This document shows, in pieces, positions 1 through 7,494 of a stretch of DNA of 64,000 bases. Source of the DNA: Streptomyces sp. TLI_235 (lineage in GTDB: Bacteria; Actinomycetota; Actinomycetes; Streptomycetales; Streptomycetaceae); assembly GCA_002300355.1 (NCBI GenBank), contig NSGV01000003.1, positions 496,001-560,000 on the forward strand, given 5' to 3'. Position 1 is the first letter of the stretch, and the number at the start of each line of letters is the position of its first letter. The notes under the pieces are model-generated. The model was not told where the DNA came from, made no database searches, and was given only the letters and a program-made list of their open reading frames with translations. A program made the position numbers and the translations under genes.

Positions 1-15
1 CACACAGCCAGGACC

Positions 16-51
16 TGGGGAATTACCTGACCACAGCCCTTGGGGAATTAC
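16..51 (+). repeat. Two 25-bp-spaced direct repeats
   Basis: TGGGGAATTAC occurs at 16-26 and again at 41-51, a spacing of exactly 25 bp. Both copies are followed by a TGACC: the first directly, the second only when the ISL3 element (53-2442) is removed, because its continuation sits at 2451. The ISL3 element therefore landed inside the second repeat unit. Function unknown; nothing else is visible in bases 1-44. Confidence 0.6.
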
Positions 52-84
52 GGGCTCTGGCGCTGATCTTGTGACGGTGTCGGT

Positions 85-1659
85 TCAGGGCGTGAGTAGT
101 ACGCGCTTGCGGAGGAAGTCGAGGTTGGCTCGTCCGTATCCTTGCCTTTTGAATAGTTTTGTCCTTGTGACGTGTCCTTCGACCTGGCCTGAGCTCCATG
201 AGGTGGACAGTCCGGCGGTGACGGCGTCGATGTCGCGGCTCAGTCCGTTGACCAGGGAGTGCAGGGCGGGCAGGTCGTCGGCGAGGACCCGCTCCATCCA
301 GGAGAGCAGTTGATCGCCCCGCAGGTCACGCATCATGGCGGCGAAGTCGCGGACGTGCCGGGTGACAGCGTCGAGCTCGGGACAGCCGACCCGGACCTCC
401 TTGAGATCGGTGGCTTCATCGGCTGTCAGGTGTCCGGGATCGGTCATGATCCAGCGGACGATGCGGCGCGGCCGCGGAGCCGGACGAGGCACCGGCGGCG
501 CGGCGATGGCGGCCTTGAGCGGGCGGAGGTAGCGGCGGACGGTCTGGATGCTCCCGACGAAGCCCGAGGTGGCGATCTCCTTGTGGAGCTGGGTGCTGTC
601 GTGGCAGCCCTCGTTCCAGCGCTGGTTGAGGTAGGGCTTGTACTCGTCCAGGATGGTGGACCGGTTCGTCGCTTTGACCAGCAGCTCGTCGATGCTGCCG
701 GCCCGGGCGAAGCGGCGCACGGTGGACCGGTCCAGACGCAGTGTCCGGCAGATCTCCTCCAGCGTGCTGCCGTCGTCCAGGAGCTGTCGCACGGCGGTGT
801 AGCGTTCCCTGGTCCGGGTAACCAGTCGGCGGTCTCGTCCGCAGACGTCCAGCATCGCGGCGGCCGGTTCCGGTGGCGTCAGCCAGATGTCGTCGCTCGT
901 CGGCGGGGCGGCCGGTTCGCTGTTCTCGAACGCGGCCCGGACGCAGGCGTAGTGGGTGGAGACGGTCTTCTCCACGGCCTCGCCGAGGTTGTGCCACAAG
1001 TGCCAGACATCGGCGACCTGCTGAGCCTGCGGGGCGCCGACGCGGGCGCCCTCGGCGTAGGCCCCGGCGCGATCCCGGCAGATGATCTCTACTTCCGGAT
1101 GGTCCTTCAGCCAGGCGGCCAGCGGCTCGGCGTCCCGTCCGGGCAGGACGTCCACGGGGCACCGTCTTTCCAGGTCCACCAGGATCGTGGCGTACGAGTC
1201 GCCCTTGCGCAGCGCGAAATCATCGACACCAAGCACCCGGATCTTCCCGACGGGATCTTCCGGTGCGGCGCGGACCAGGCGTAACAGGGTGTCCTTGGCC
1301 ACGGGCAGGCCCAGCGCCCCGGCCAGCCGGGCGCCCGCACGGCCGGCCAGCACGAGTGCAATCGAGGTCAACTGCCGGCGAACCTGCGGCGTGTAGCGGG
1401 CATGCGGGCTCGTCAGCCCGGCGATCTGCTCGGCGAAGGTCACCGCCCGGCAGGCCGGGTTCTCGCACTTGAACCGCCGCACCAGCAGCTCGATCACCAC
1501 GCTGGTGCCGCCGACCGTGGCATCCGAGAGCCGGCGCGTGTACCGGCCGTGCACCCGGGCCGACGCACTACCGCAGTGCGGACAGTCCGCCCCCACGGTG
1601 CGGGCCCGCGCATGCATCGTGACCATGCCGACCGCAGCCCGATCGACCAACTCCACCAC
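85..1659 (-). CDS. ISL3-family transposase
   Basis: A 524-residue transposase that would cut and rejoin the ISL3 ends at 53 and 2442. The N-terminus has the paired-cysteine zinc-binding motif of the family (CPHC at residues 26-29 and CENPAC at 64-69). A central helix-turn-helix-like stretch lies near residues 305-330 and contains LEEICRTLRLDRSTVRRFAR. The DDE catalytic domain starts around VLGVDDFALRKG, and the C-terminal conserved block GQVEGHVTRTKLFKRQGYGR provides the final acidic residue. Length and domain order are those of a complete ISL3 enzyme, so the gene is probably functional. It runs divergently from the passenger gene at 1773. Confidence 0.95.
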   Translation of the reverse strand: MVELVDRAAVGMVTMHARARTVGADCPHCGSASARVHGRYTRRLSDATVGGTSVVIELLVRRFKCENPACRAVTFAEQIAGLTSPHARYTPQVRRQLTSIALVLAGRAGARLAGALGLPVAKDTLLRLVRAAPEDPVGKIRVLGVDDFALRKGDSYATILVDLERRCPVDVLPGRDAEPLAAWLKDHPEVEIICRDRAGAYAEGARVGAPQAQQVADVWHLWHNLGEAVEKTVSTHYACVRAAFENSEPAAPPTSDDIWLTPPEPAAAMLDVCGRDRRLVTRTRERYTAVRQLLDDGSTLEEICRTLRLDRSTVRRFARAGSIDELLVKATNRSTILDEYKPYLNQRWNEGCHDSTQLHKEIATSGFVGSIQTVRRYLRPLKAAIAAPPVPRPAPRPRRIVRWIMTDPGHLTADEATDLKEVRVGCPELDAVTRHVRDFAAMMRDLRGDQLLSWMERVLADDLPALHSLVNGLSRDIDAVTAGLSTSWSSGQVEGHVTRTKLFKRQGYGRANLDFLRKRVLLTP

Positions 1660-1772
1660 GACACCGGCCAGATGAGGGAACAGGACCCCGAAACTCCGCG
1701 AAGAACACCCGGGCCATGATCACAGCCGCCACACATCGGGTCGCACGTGGGTGCACTGCTATCGTCCCCGGG

Positions 1773-2354
1773 GTGACTCGCGACGAAGAAATCCTGGACT
1801 CGATCCGGCGGGACCGCGATCTGGCAGCCGCGCTCTGGCGGGTTTGCGAATTTGACCTCTCGCGCAACGATCCGGGCGAGCCTGTCCGTCTCTCGTCCGG
1901 CGCAAGCCTGGAAGGCGTTGCAGGCGACTACACCGGCGGCACCTTCTTCCTCTGCGGCGACAGCAGCAGGGACCGCTCCGTGCTCTACGCCAGCTCGGAA
2001 GGGCAGGCCGGCCTGATCGGCCGGAGCTTGGCCGAGGCGCTGGAGATCATTGTTGGACTGCCGTCATGGTGGGACTGCCTGAAGTTCTCGGGCACAGGTG
2101 ATCTGACCGTCATGCGCACGACCGCCGACCACCTTCGCGACGACGAGCTCAGGAACGAGCCCGGGATGGATGCGGATCGAGCAACGATCGCTCAGGCACT
2201 GGACCTGGAGCTCAGCTCGTTCCCGGTCCTGCTGGCCCACCTGCACGCCGCGGTGTCTGCCACGTCCCCTGACTTCGTCCTCACGAGCGAGGCAGGAGAG
2301 TACGAGTCTCTCTTTGGCCCCTGGCTGCCGAGCCGCAACCCTTCCTGGCGGTGA
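1773..2354 (+). CDS. Hypothetical passenger protein inside ISL3 element
   Basis: A 193-residue protein read from GTG at 1773 (MTRDEEILDSIRRDRDL...). An upstream in-frame start at 1716 exists but reads through low-complexity sequence. I do not recognise the family. It is acidic, soluble-looking and has no signal peptide or membrane segment. The middle contains SLAEALEIIVGLPSWWDCLK, reminiscent of SUKH/SMI1-like small proteins, but this is only an impression. It lies wholly between the ISL3 inverted repeats, divergent from the transposase and about 110 bp from it, so it moves with the element. Codon usage is typical of the surroundings. Possible roles are transposition control or cargo. Confidence 0.7.
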   Translation: MTRDEEILDSIRRDRDLAAALWRVCEFDLSRNDPGEPVRLSSGASLEGVAGDYTGGTFFLCGDSSRDRSVLYASSEGQAGLIGRSLAEALEIIVGLPSWWDCLKFSGTGDLTVMRTTADHLRDDELRNEPGMDADRATIAQALDLELSSFPVLLAHLHAAVSATSPDFVLTSEAGEYESLFGPWLPSRNPSWR

Positions 2355-2462
2355 CCCAAGGGCACTGCGCTGGAAGCCCCCCATCTCCCGCGCGGGGTCC
2401 ATGCCCACCAGAGCGCCGCGTCACAAGATCAGCGCCAGAGCCGAATTACGTGACCGTCCACA

Positions 2463-2736
2463 GTCCTGCTCACCGACGAACAGCGCCGCGCGTACGGCCT
2501 GCCGGCCACCGAAGGGAAGAAGAGCGACCCGAGGTGGCCGCGCTTCGCCGCCCGCTACGGTTTCGACCCCGACGACCCAGTGCAGTGGGAGGTCGAAGCC
2601 CTGGACCCGGACGAGCTGCACCAGCTGCTGGAGGCGGAGGTCGACCCGTACGTCGACCGGGCTGTACTGGCTGAGGTGCTTGCGGAGGAGCGGCGCCAGC
2701 GTGCGCTTGCTCACCCGGTTCGTCGAGCGCTGGTAG
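2463..2736 (+). pseudogene. C-terminal fragment of a conserved hypothetical protein
   Basis: The reading frame from 2463 gives a protein-like C-terminus (RRAYGLPATEGKKSDPRWPR... then DPVQWEVEALDPDELHQLL). A single extra T near 2707 shifts the frame; with it removed the protein ends in ALLTRFVERW and a TAG stop at 2734. The 5' part is missing because the ISL3 element and the repeats lie directly upstream. The style is that of hypothetical proteins on actinobacterial mobile elements; no function can be given. Confidence 0.5.
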
Positions 2737-2939
2737 CCGGCCCGCCCCTGTGTCTCCTGTGGCATCGGACCACCGCGTCGTCACGACGGCCGGGCACCGA
2801 TCGCGGCCGATCGCCACAGGGTCCGGAGCCCGGGCGGCCATGCCGCGCTGGACCGAAGCGCCGGCCACCGTCACGCTGGTCGCGTACGATGTCCCGTTGC
2901 CGCCGAGCCCCGACGGCGACGCACTACCCGGCATGGGCG

Positions 2940-3345
2940 GTGACAGCAGTGGACAGCGCAACACGATCGCGCGTGTGGTGCCCGCCGTACGCGTTGGACC
3001 TGAAGTCCTTGGTCTCCCCGCTGCGCCGCGGTGCGGGCGACCCGACGATCCGCATCGATGCGAGCGCCGTGTGGCGGGCCTCCCGGACGCCGGCCGGTCT
3101 CGGGACCCTGCGCATCGTGCTGCGGCCGGCCGACGGCGCTGTCGCCGCAACCGCGGGGGGCCCGGCGCCGACTGGCTGCTCGAGCAACTCCCGGCGATGC
3201 TCGGCGCGAACGACAACCCCGACGACATGGTGCTGCCGCCCGGGAAGTTGCGCGACGTCCAGCGACGCAATCCCGGCCTGCGCCTTGGGGCCACCGGACT
3301 CGTCGTGGAGTCGCTGATTCCGTCGATCTTGGAGCAGCGGGTGCC
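2940..3345 (+). pseudogene. Decayed copy of the AlkA-like DNA glycosylase
   Basis: The frame from GTG 2940 matches the N-terminal half of the intact glycosylase at 50184 closely (PPYALDLKSLVSPLRRGAGD here, PPYALDLPAVISPLRRGAGD there; both continue PTIR). Near 3160 one base is missing and the match continues in another frame (DWLLEQLPAMLGANDNPDD, then LPPGKLRDVQRRNPGL). It stops around LEQRV near 3345, before the helix-hairpin-helix and catalytic Asp. DNA upstream of both copies is also alike (GCCGGCCACCGTCACGCTGG against CAGCGGCCACCGTCAGGCTG). This is a truncated, frameshifted paralogue or a second-lineage copy. Confidence 0.8.
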
Positions 3346-3510
3346 TGGGGCCTCCTCCAGGAAGTCCGCGTCGACGACCTGGGCGAGGCCGTTCCGCCGA
3401 GCAGGTGAGCCTTCTCCCGGCCCTGGCCTGCACGGCAGGCGCCCGCTCAGCCCGTCGGATCCCGCCGGACCGGCGCCACTCGTTCCCGAGGTGATCATTA
3501 CGGCGGCCCG

Positions 3511-3678
3511 GGCCGGTCCACTGCTTCGAGCCACCGTCCGGATCCGCGAAGTCCGCAGGTCGGAGCGGGTCGCTCCCAGTCGGCGTACGGCCTGCTCCAC
3601 CAGATCCGGGTGGAAGTCGGCCATCCGGCGGAGCAGCACCAGCTGGAACTCGGTGGTCGCGAAGTCGTTGATCGCCAT
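3511..3678 (-). pseudogene. 5' part of a small conserved hypothetical gene
   Basis: Only the first about 55 codons look protein-like: MAINDFATTEFQLVLLRRMA, then DFHPDLVEQAVRRLGATRSD. The frame stays open far beyond, but that part is antisense to the glycosylase remnant and I do not support it. It starts 9 bp after the stop of the zinc-ribbon gene at 3688, so the two look like a small operon. Function not recognised; the real 3' end was probably lost in the rearrangement that also cut the glycosylase copy. Confidence 0.5.
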
Positions 3679-3687
3679 GACTGCGGG

Positions 3688-3861
3688 TCAGGGCCCGACG
3701 GTCGACGAATACTCGATGTCGGGCCGCTGGCAGGCGGGACACAGTTCGTGGCGGCCGTCCGGGGTGATCACGGTTCCCCAGCCGCGGCAGTCCGCGCAGT
3801 CGCGGGCCTGATCGATGTTCGCACGAGGTGCGGGAGCATTCGGGTGGGCTCCGTGGGTCAT
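3688..3861 (-). CDS. Small CxxC zinc-ribbon-like protein
   Basis: A 57-residue protein from ATG 3861, preceded by CGAGGA 9 bp upstream as ribosome binding site. Two CxxC pairs (CADC at 22-25, CPAC at 41-44) frame the segment RGWGTVITPDGRHELCP, an arrangement typical of small actinobacterial zinc-ribbon proteins. It heads a two-gene unit with the gene starting at 3678. Role unknown; DNA or RNA binding is a guess from the fold type. Confidence 0.65.
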   Translation of the reverse strand: MTHGAHPNAPAPRANIDQARDCADCRGWGTVITPDGRHELCPACQRPDIEYSSTVGP

Positions 3862-4450
3862 GGGTGATGTTCCTCGGTAGAGCAGTATCACGTGGGTCGA
3901 TCGTGTCGTGATGTGGAGGGAGATCGGCGTGCGGTGGGTTGCACCGGGTGGCGCCGATCCGGCTTCCCGCGGTCGGAGGCGGATGGCCGGGCACCGGACT
4001 CGTGGGTGGATGGAGCCCGTGGAAGACCGGCCGGTACTGGCAGGCGACGGGGGAATCCTCCCGGACCGGCACCGAACACACCGTGCCTCGGGCGGTTGCC
4101 GGGCGGAGCCGGCCGAGTCAGCTGCCCGGATCCGGTTCCGCCGGAGGGGTGGGACGTCGGCGTCCCGAAGCCCAGTGTGCACGAAATCCGCAGCGATTCC
4201 CCCTCACCCATCGCGGAACGAGAGCTCAACGGCTGCCTTGAATGCCATCTGACCTGGCCAAATGGAAAGCTCTCGGAAAATTCGGAATCCGTCGCGACAG
4301 TGCTGGCCGGACGGCCGTGAACGCCGAACTGACCGCCCGGGCGTCGTGCTCGGGGGGTCCGCTCGGGAAGGCGTGGGGCCAAGCCCTAGGTGTACTGACC
4401 ACGGAGGTTGGTGACAGGGGTCACGGTGGCGTGATCTTGAAATGAGTGAG
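3862..4450. other. Intergenic stretch without a supported gene
   Basis: About 590 bp between the zinc-ribbon gene and the IS3 left end. All open frames here are low-complexity Arg/Pro/Gly translations typical of non-coding high-GC DNA. The part at 4200-4330 is less GC-rich and could hold regulatory sequence, but I see no clear promoter or repeat. In particular there is no trace of the jetD gene that would be expected on the far side of the IS insertion. Confidence 0.5.
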
Positions 4451-4517
4451 TGAAGTTCCACCCTGCGGCTGGACACCTGGAGACTGGGACATGTGAGCCC
4501 GGAGGAAGCAGTTTCAG

Positions 4518-4826
4518 GTGGGAAGCAAGAGCAACATGAGTAAGCGGTACACGGCGGAGTTCAAGCGGGACGCGGTCGCGCTGGTGCGCTCGTCGCCGCA
4601 CCGGAACGTCACCGAGATCGCCCGGGAGCTGGGGGTCAGCCCGGAGGGGCTGAGAGGCTGGGTGAAGCAGGACCGCACCGACCGGGGCGAAGGCGGTCCC
4701 GGTGAGTTGACCAGTCCCGAACGCGAGGAACTCACCCGGCTTCGCCGGCAGAACCTCGAGCAGCAGAAGACCATCGAGATCCTGCGCAAGGCGGCCGCCT
4801 ATTTCGCGGCCGAGACGACACGGTGA
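4518..4826 (+). CDS. IS3-family transposase OrfA (HTH subunit)
   Basis: A 102-residue protein, or 96 residues from ATG 4536 (MSKRYTAEFKRDAVALVRSS). It has the IS3 OrfA helix-turn-helix (VTEIARELGVSPEGLRGWVK) and the C-terminal leucine-zipper-like segment ending EILRKAAAYFAAETTR. In an intact IS3 element it would bind the ends and pair with OrfB by frameshift fusion. Its TGA stop (4824-4826) is one of the two TGA copies bordering the nested ISAzo13 element, so orfA is complete but physically separated from orfB by 1.8 kb. Confidence 0.9.
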   Translation: MGSKSNMSKRYTAEFKRDAVALVRSSPHRNVTEIARELGVSPEGLRGWVKQDRTDRGEGGPGELTSPEREELTRLRRQNLEQQKTIEILRKAAAYFAAETTR

Positions 4827-6604
4827 GGAGCCGTCAACTAACTACTGCCTGATTTGATGTTGCTCTCGTGGTCGGTGATCGCGTTCTGGAGGGCGTCGAT
4901 CGTGCGGGGTGGGTGGGTCCGCCGGGGATGGGCGAGGGCTGCGGTGATGTCCGGGGTGGCGAAGGCGAGCAGTGGCCTGGTGCGGTGTGCGTGGTAGTTC
5001 AGGCTCGTGGGTACTCGGCCGAGCAGTTGGGCGGCCAGGGTCAGGGTGATTGTGTTGCGGTGGTGCAGGACGGCGACCAGCACGCGGTGACGGTGGTCGA
5101 GGAAGCCGACCCCGGGGTTGTATCCGCGCCGGTTGATGCCCTTCCTCTTCTCGCGCTCGGTCTCGGCCAGGACCCGGCGGAAGGGCTCGAGTTCCTCCAC
5201 GAGCCGGTCGAACTGCTCGCGGGACATGCCGGTCAGGGCCGGATGAGTGAGCAGGAAGGTGGCCTCGGCCGGGATCGGGGGTGCCTTCGCTTGTTCCGGC
5301 TCGGCCGGCGGTGCCTGCTGGGGGTCGTAAGGGGCGATGGTGTAGTTCCACTCCCCGTGGAAGCTGTCGCGTTCGACACGCTGCAGGACCGCCGATCGCT
5401 CGGCTTTGGTGAGCGTCCGGCCGGTGGGGTACTCGTTCTCGTCGAGGACGGCCTGGACGGTCAGCCCGGTGCTGGTGCGGGTGGCCGAGATGGTCTGCAG
5501 CAGCACTTCGTAGCTGGTCAGCGGCTGACCGCGCAGGCTGTGGGTGATCCGGGAGAACAGTCGGTGTTCGACCTTGTTCCATTTTGAAGTCGCGGGCGGA
5601 AAGTGCATGACGGTGACGCTGAGCCCGCACTCGTCGGCGAAGGCGGCCAGGTCCTTCTTGAACAGGTGGGAGTCCGCGGAGTTGGCTCCTCCGGAGTCGG
5701 CGGTGACCAGCAGGCGGGTGGCACTGGGGTAGTCGATGCGCCCCTGGCGGTTCCACCAACGGCGCAGGGATTCCACCGCGAAGGCGGCGGTGTTGCGGTC
5801 GGTGCCCACGTTGACCCAGCCGGTGTCCAGTCCCAGGTCGTAGACGCCGTAGGGAATGGCGATCGGGGTGTCTGGGTCCAGGAAGTCGTGGTCCGGGGCG
5901 GTGATCGGCCGGCCCTTGGGGCGGTAGGTGCGGCCCGCGCGGGCGAAGTCGCCGATCGGCTCCTTCTTCTTCGCGTCCACGCTCACCACCGGAAAGCCCT
6001 GTGCCAAGAACCGCTCGACCGTGGTGTTGATGTGCCGGAACTGGGCGTCACGGTCAGGGACTTGGCTCCCAGCACGAGTCTTGACCATGCCCTGGAGGCT
6101 GAAGCCCATCGAGCGCAGCAGCTTGCCCACGGCCGTGGCGCTGACCGGATGGCCTGCCTCGGTCAACTCCCGGGCCAGGTCCCGCAACGAGGCGGTGGTC
6201 CAGCGCAGTGGCGAGACCGGGTCGCCGATCTCATGCGGCTCGATCAGGGCCTCGAGTGCCGGCAGCAGGCCAGGGTCACGTTCGGCGGCCGGCCTGCGTC
6301 CGCCGCCGGGGCGGCGAACCCGTCCCAGCACCGGCGCGCCGCCCGCGAGCTCGTCGCGCCCCCGGGCAATGGTCGACTCGGACACTTCTGCCAGCCTGGC
6401 CACCGCCGCGACTCCGCCATGGCCCAACGCCCCGGCCTCGGAGGCCAGATACAAGCGGCGCTGCCGCTCGTCCAGGTGCGGCAGCACCGCCGCCAACTTC
6501 GCGTCCAGCGCGGCCAGCGTTACTTCCGTCATCCCCACGGAAACCATCTACCACGTCACAGGCCGGAGCAGGGCCGAAACAGGCAGTAGTTAGTTGACGG
6601 CTCC
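4827..6604. mobile_element. ISAzo13-family element inserted between IS3 orfA and orfB
   Basis: The 1778-bp element starts GGAGCCGTCAACTAACTACT at 4827 and its other end (6604, read in reverse) is identical over 25 bp. It is bordered by TGA at 4824-4826 and TGA at 6605-6607, consistent with a 3-bp target duplication. Removing it and one TGA restores CGGTGATCCGCTTCC: the orfA stop TGA overlapping a GTG start of orfB. The insertion is thus exactly in the orfA/orfB overlap. Confidence 0.9.
4838..6547 (-). CDS. ISAzo13-family transposase
   Basis: A 569-residue DDE transposase filling nearly the whole element. An N-terminal HTH region (VARLAEVSESTIARGRDELA) precedes the RNase H-like catalytic core. 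Candidate acidic residues are in VVSVDAKKKEPIGDFARAG (about residue 195), LLVTADSGGANS (about 285) and WNKVEHRLFSRITHSLRG (about 325), the usual DDE spacing of the family. The C-terminus is Pro/His-rich. Length is normal and the frame is intact, so this element looks active. It is transcribed opposite to the IS3 genes. Confidence 0.93.
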   Translation of the reverse strand: MVSVGMTEVTLAALDAKLAAVLPHLDERQRRLYLASEAGALGHGGVAAVARLAEVSESTIARGRDELAGGAPVLGRVRRPGGGRRPAAERDPGLLPALEALIEPHEIGDPVSPLRWTTASLRDLARELTEAGHPVSATAVGKLLRSMGFSLQGMVKTRAGSQVPDRDAQFRHINTTVERFLAQGFPVVSVDAKKKEPIGDFARAGRTYRPKGRPITAPDHDFLDPDTPIAIPYGVYDLGLDTGWVNVGTDRNTAAFAVESLRRWWNRQGRIDYPSATRLLVTADSGGANSADSHLFKKDLAAFADECGLSVTVMHFPPATSKWNKVEHRLFSRITHSLRGQPLTSYEVLLQTISATRTSTGLTVQAVLDENEYPTGRTLTKAERSAVLQRVERDSFHGEWNYTIAPYDPQQAPPAEPEQAKAPPIPAEATFLLTHPALTGMSREQFDRLVEELEPFRRVLAETEREKRKGINRRGYNPGVGFLDHRHRVLVAVLHHRNTITLTLAAQLLGRVPTSLNYHAHRTRPLLAFATPDITAALAHPRRTHPPRTIDALQNAITDHESNIKSGSS

Positions 6605-7494
6605 TGATCCGCTTCCGTTTCGTTGAGGACCACCACGGCGCCTGGGGCGTCAAGCGGATCTGCCGCGTCCTGGGCATCGCCCGCTCCTCCTTCTACGCCT
6701 GGCGCGCCGGTGAGCAGGCCCGCCGCGCCCGCGAACGGGCCGAGGACCTGCTCGCCGCCGAGATCACGGTGATCCACCTGGCGTCCAGGGGCGCCTACGG
6801 CGTCCCGCGCGTGCATGCGCAACTACGCCGCCGGGGCCGAGTGGTCAACCGCAAGAAGGTGGAGCGGATCATGCGCGAGCGCGGCATCGCGGGTGTCACC
6901 CGGCGCCGGCGCCGCGGGCTGACCCGCCAGGCCCGCAAGCCGGTCTTCGCCCCGGACCTGATCGGGCGCGACTTCACCGCACCCCGCCCCGGGATGCGGC
7001 TCGTCGGCGACATGACCTTCCTGCCAACCGAAGAGGGCTGGCTCTACCTGGCCACCGCGATCGACCTGGCCACCCGCGAGGTCGTCGGCTACGCGATGGC
7101 CGACCACCACCGCGCCGAACTGCCGGTGGCCGCCCTGCGGATGGCCGCCGGCCGCGGCGCCCTGGAACGCGGCTGCATCTTCCACACGGACCGCGGCAGC
7201 GAATACACGTCGACTGAATTCCGAAGCGAGATAAGCAAGTTGGACATGAGGCAGTCGATGGGAAGAGTCGGCTCCTGTTACGATAACGCCGCCGCCGAGA
7301 GCTTCTTCGCCGTATTGAAGGAGGAGATCGGCACCCGGGTCTGGCCGGACCGCGCCACCGCCCGCGCGGAGGTCTTCGCGTTCGTCGAGACCTTCTACAA
7401 CCGCAGGCGCCTGCGGAAACACCCCGAGTGGGGCTACCTCACGCCACTCGAAATCCGCCAGCGGCACCAGCAAGGTCACACCCTCGCGGCATAG
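6605..7494 (+). pseudogene. IS3-family transposase OrfB cut off from its start
   Basis: IS3 integrase-type transposase. The frame reads IRFRFVEDHHGAWGVKRICR from 6608, then the rve domain with VGDMTFLPTEEGWLYLATAI, FHTDRGSEYTSTEF and AAAESFFAVLKEEIG giving the D, D and E residues. The ancestral GTG start overlapped the orfA stop and was broken by the ISAzo13 insertion; a stop now lies 4 codons upstream inside the inserted element. The first remaining in-frame start is GTG 6769, which would lose about 55 residues. The catalytic domain is intact but expression is unlikely without excision. Confidence 0.85.

Larger units (their letters stand above)
53..2442. mobile_element. ISL3-family element with passenger gene
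   Basis: The left end (GGCTCTGGCGCTGATC..., from 53) and the right end read in reverse from 2442 are identical over 24 bp. Both ends are flanked by the same 8 bp, GAATTACG, at 45-52 and 2443-2450; 8 bp is the usual ISL3 target duplication. At 2390 bp it is longer than a plain ISL3 element because it carries a second gene beyond the transposase. The exact duplication and perfect termini suggest a fairly recent insertion. It interrupted the sequence that resumes at 2451 in front of a gene fragment. Confidence 0.9.

Noticed and set aside
2470..3510. Extension of the gene starting at 3678 to a 402-residue protein
   Set aside because: Beyond about 55 codons the translation is antisense to the glycosylase remnant and low complexity.
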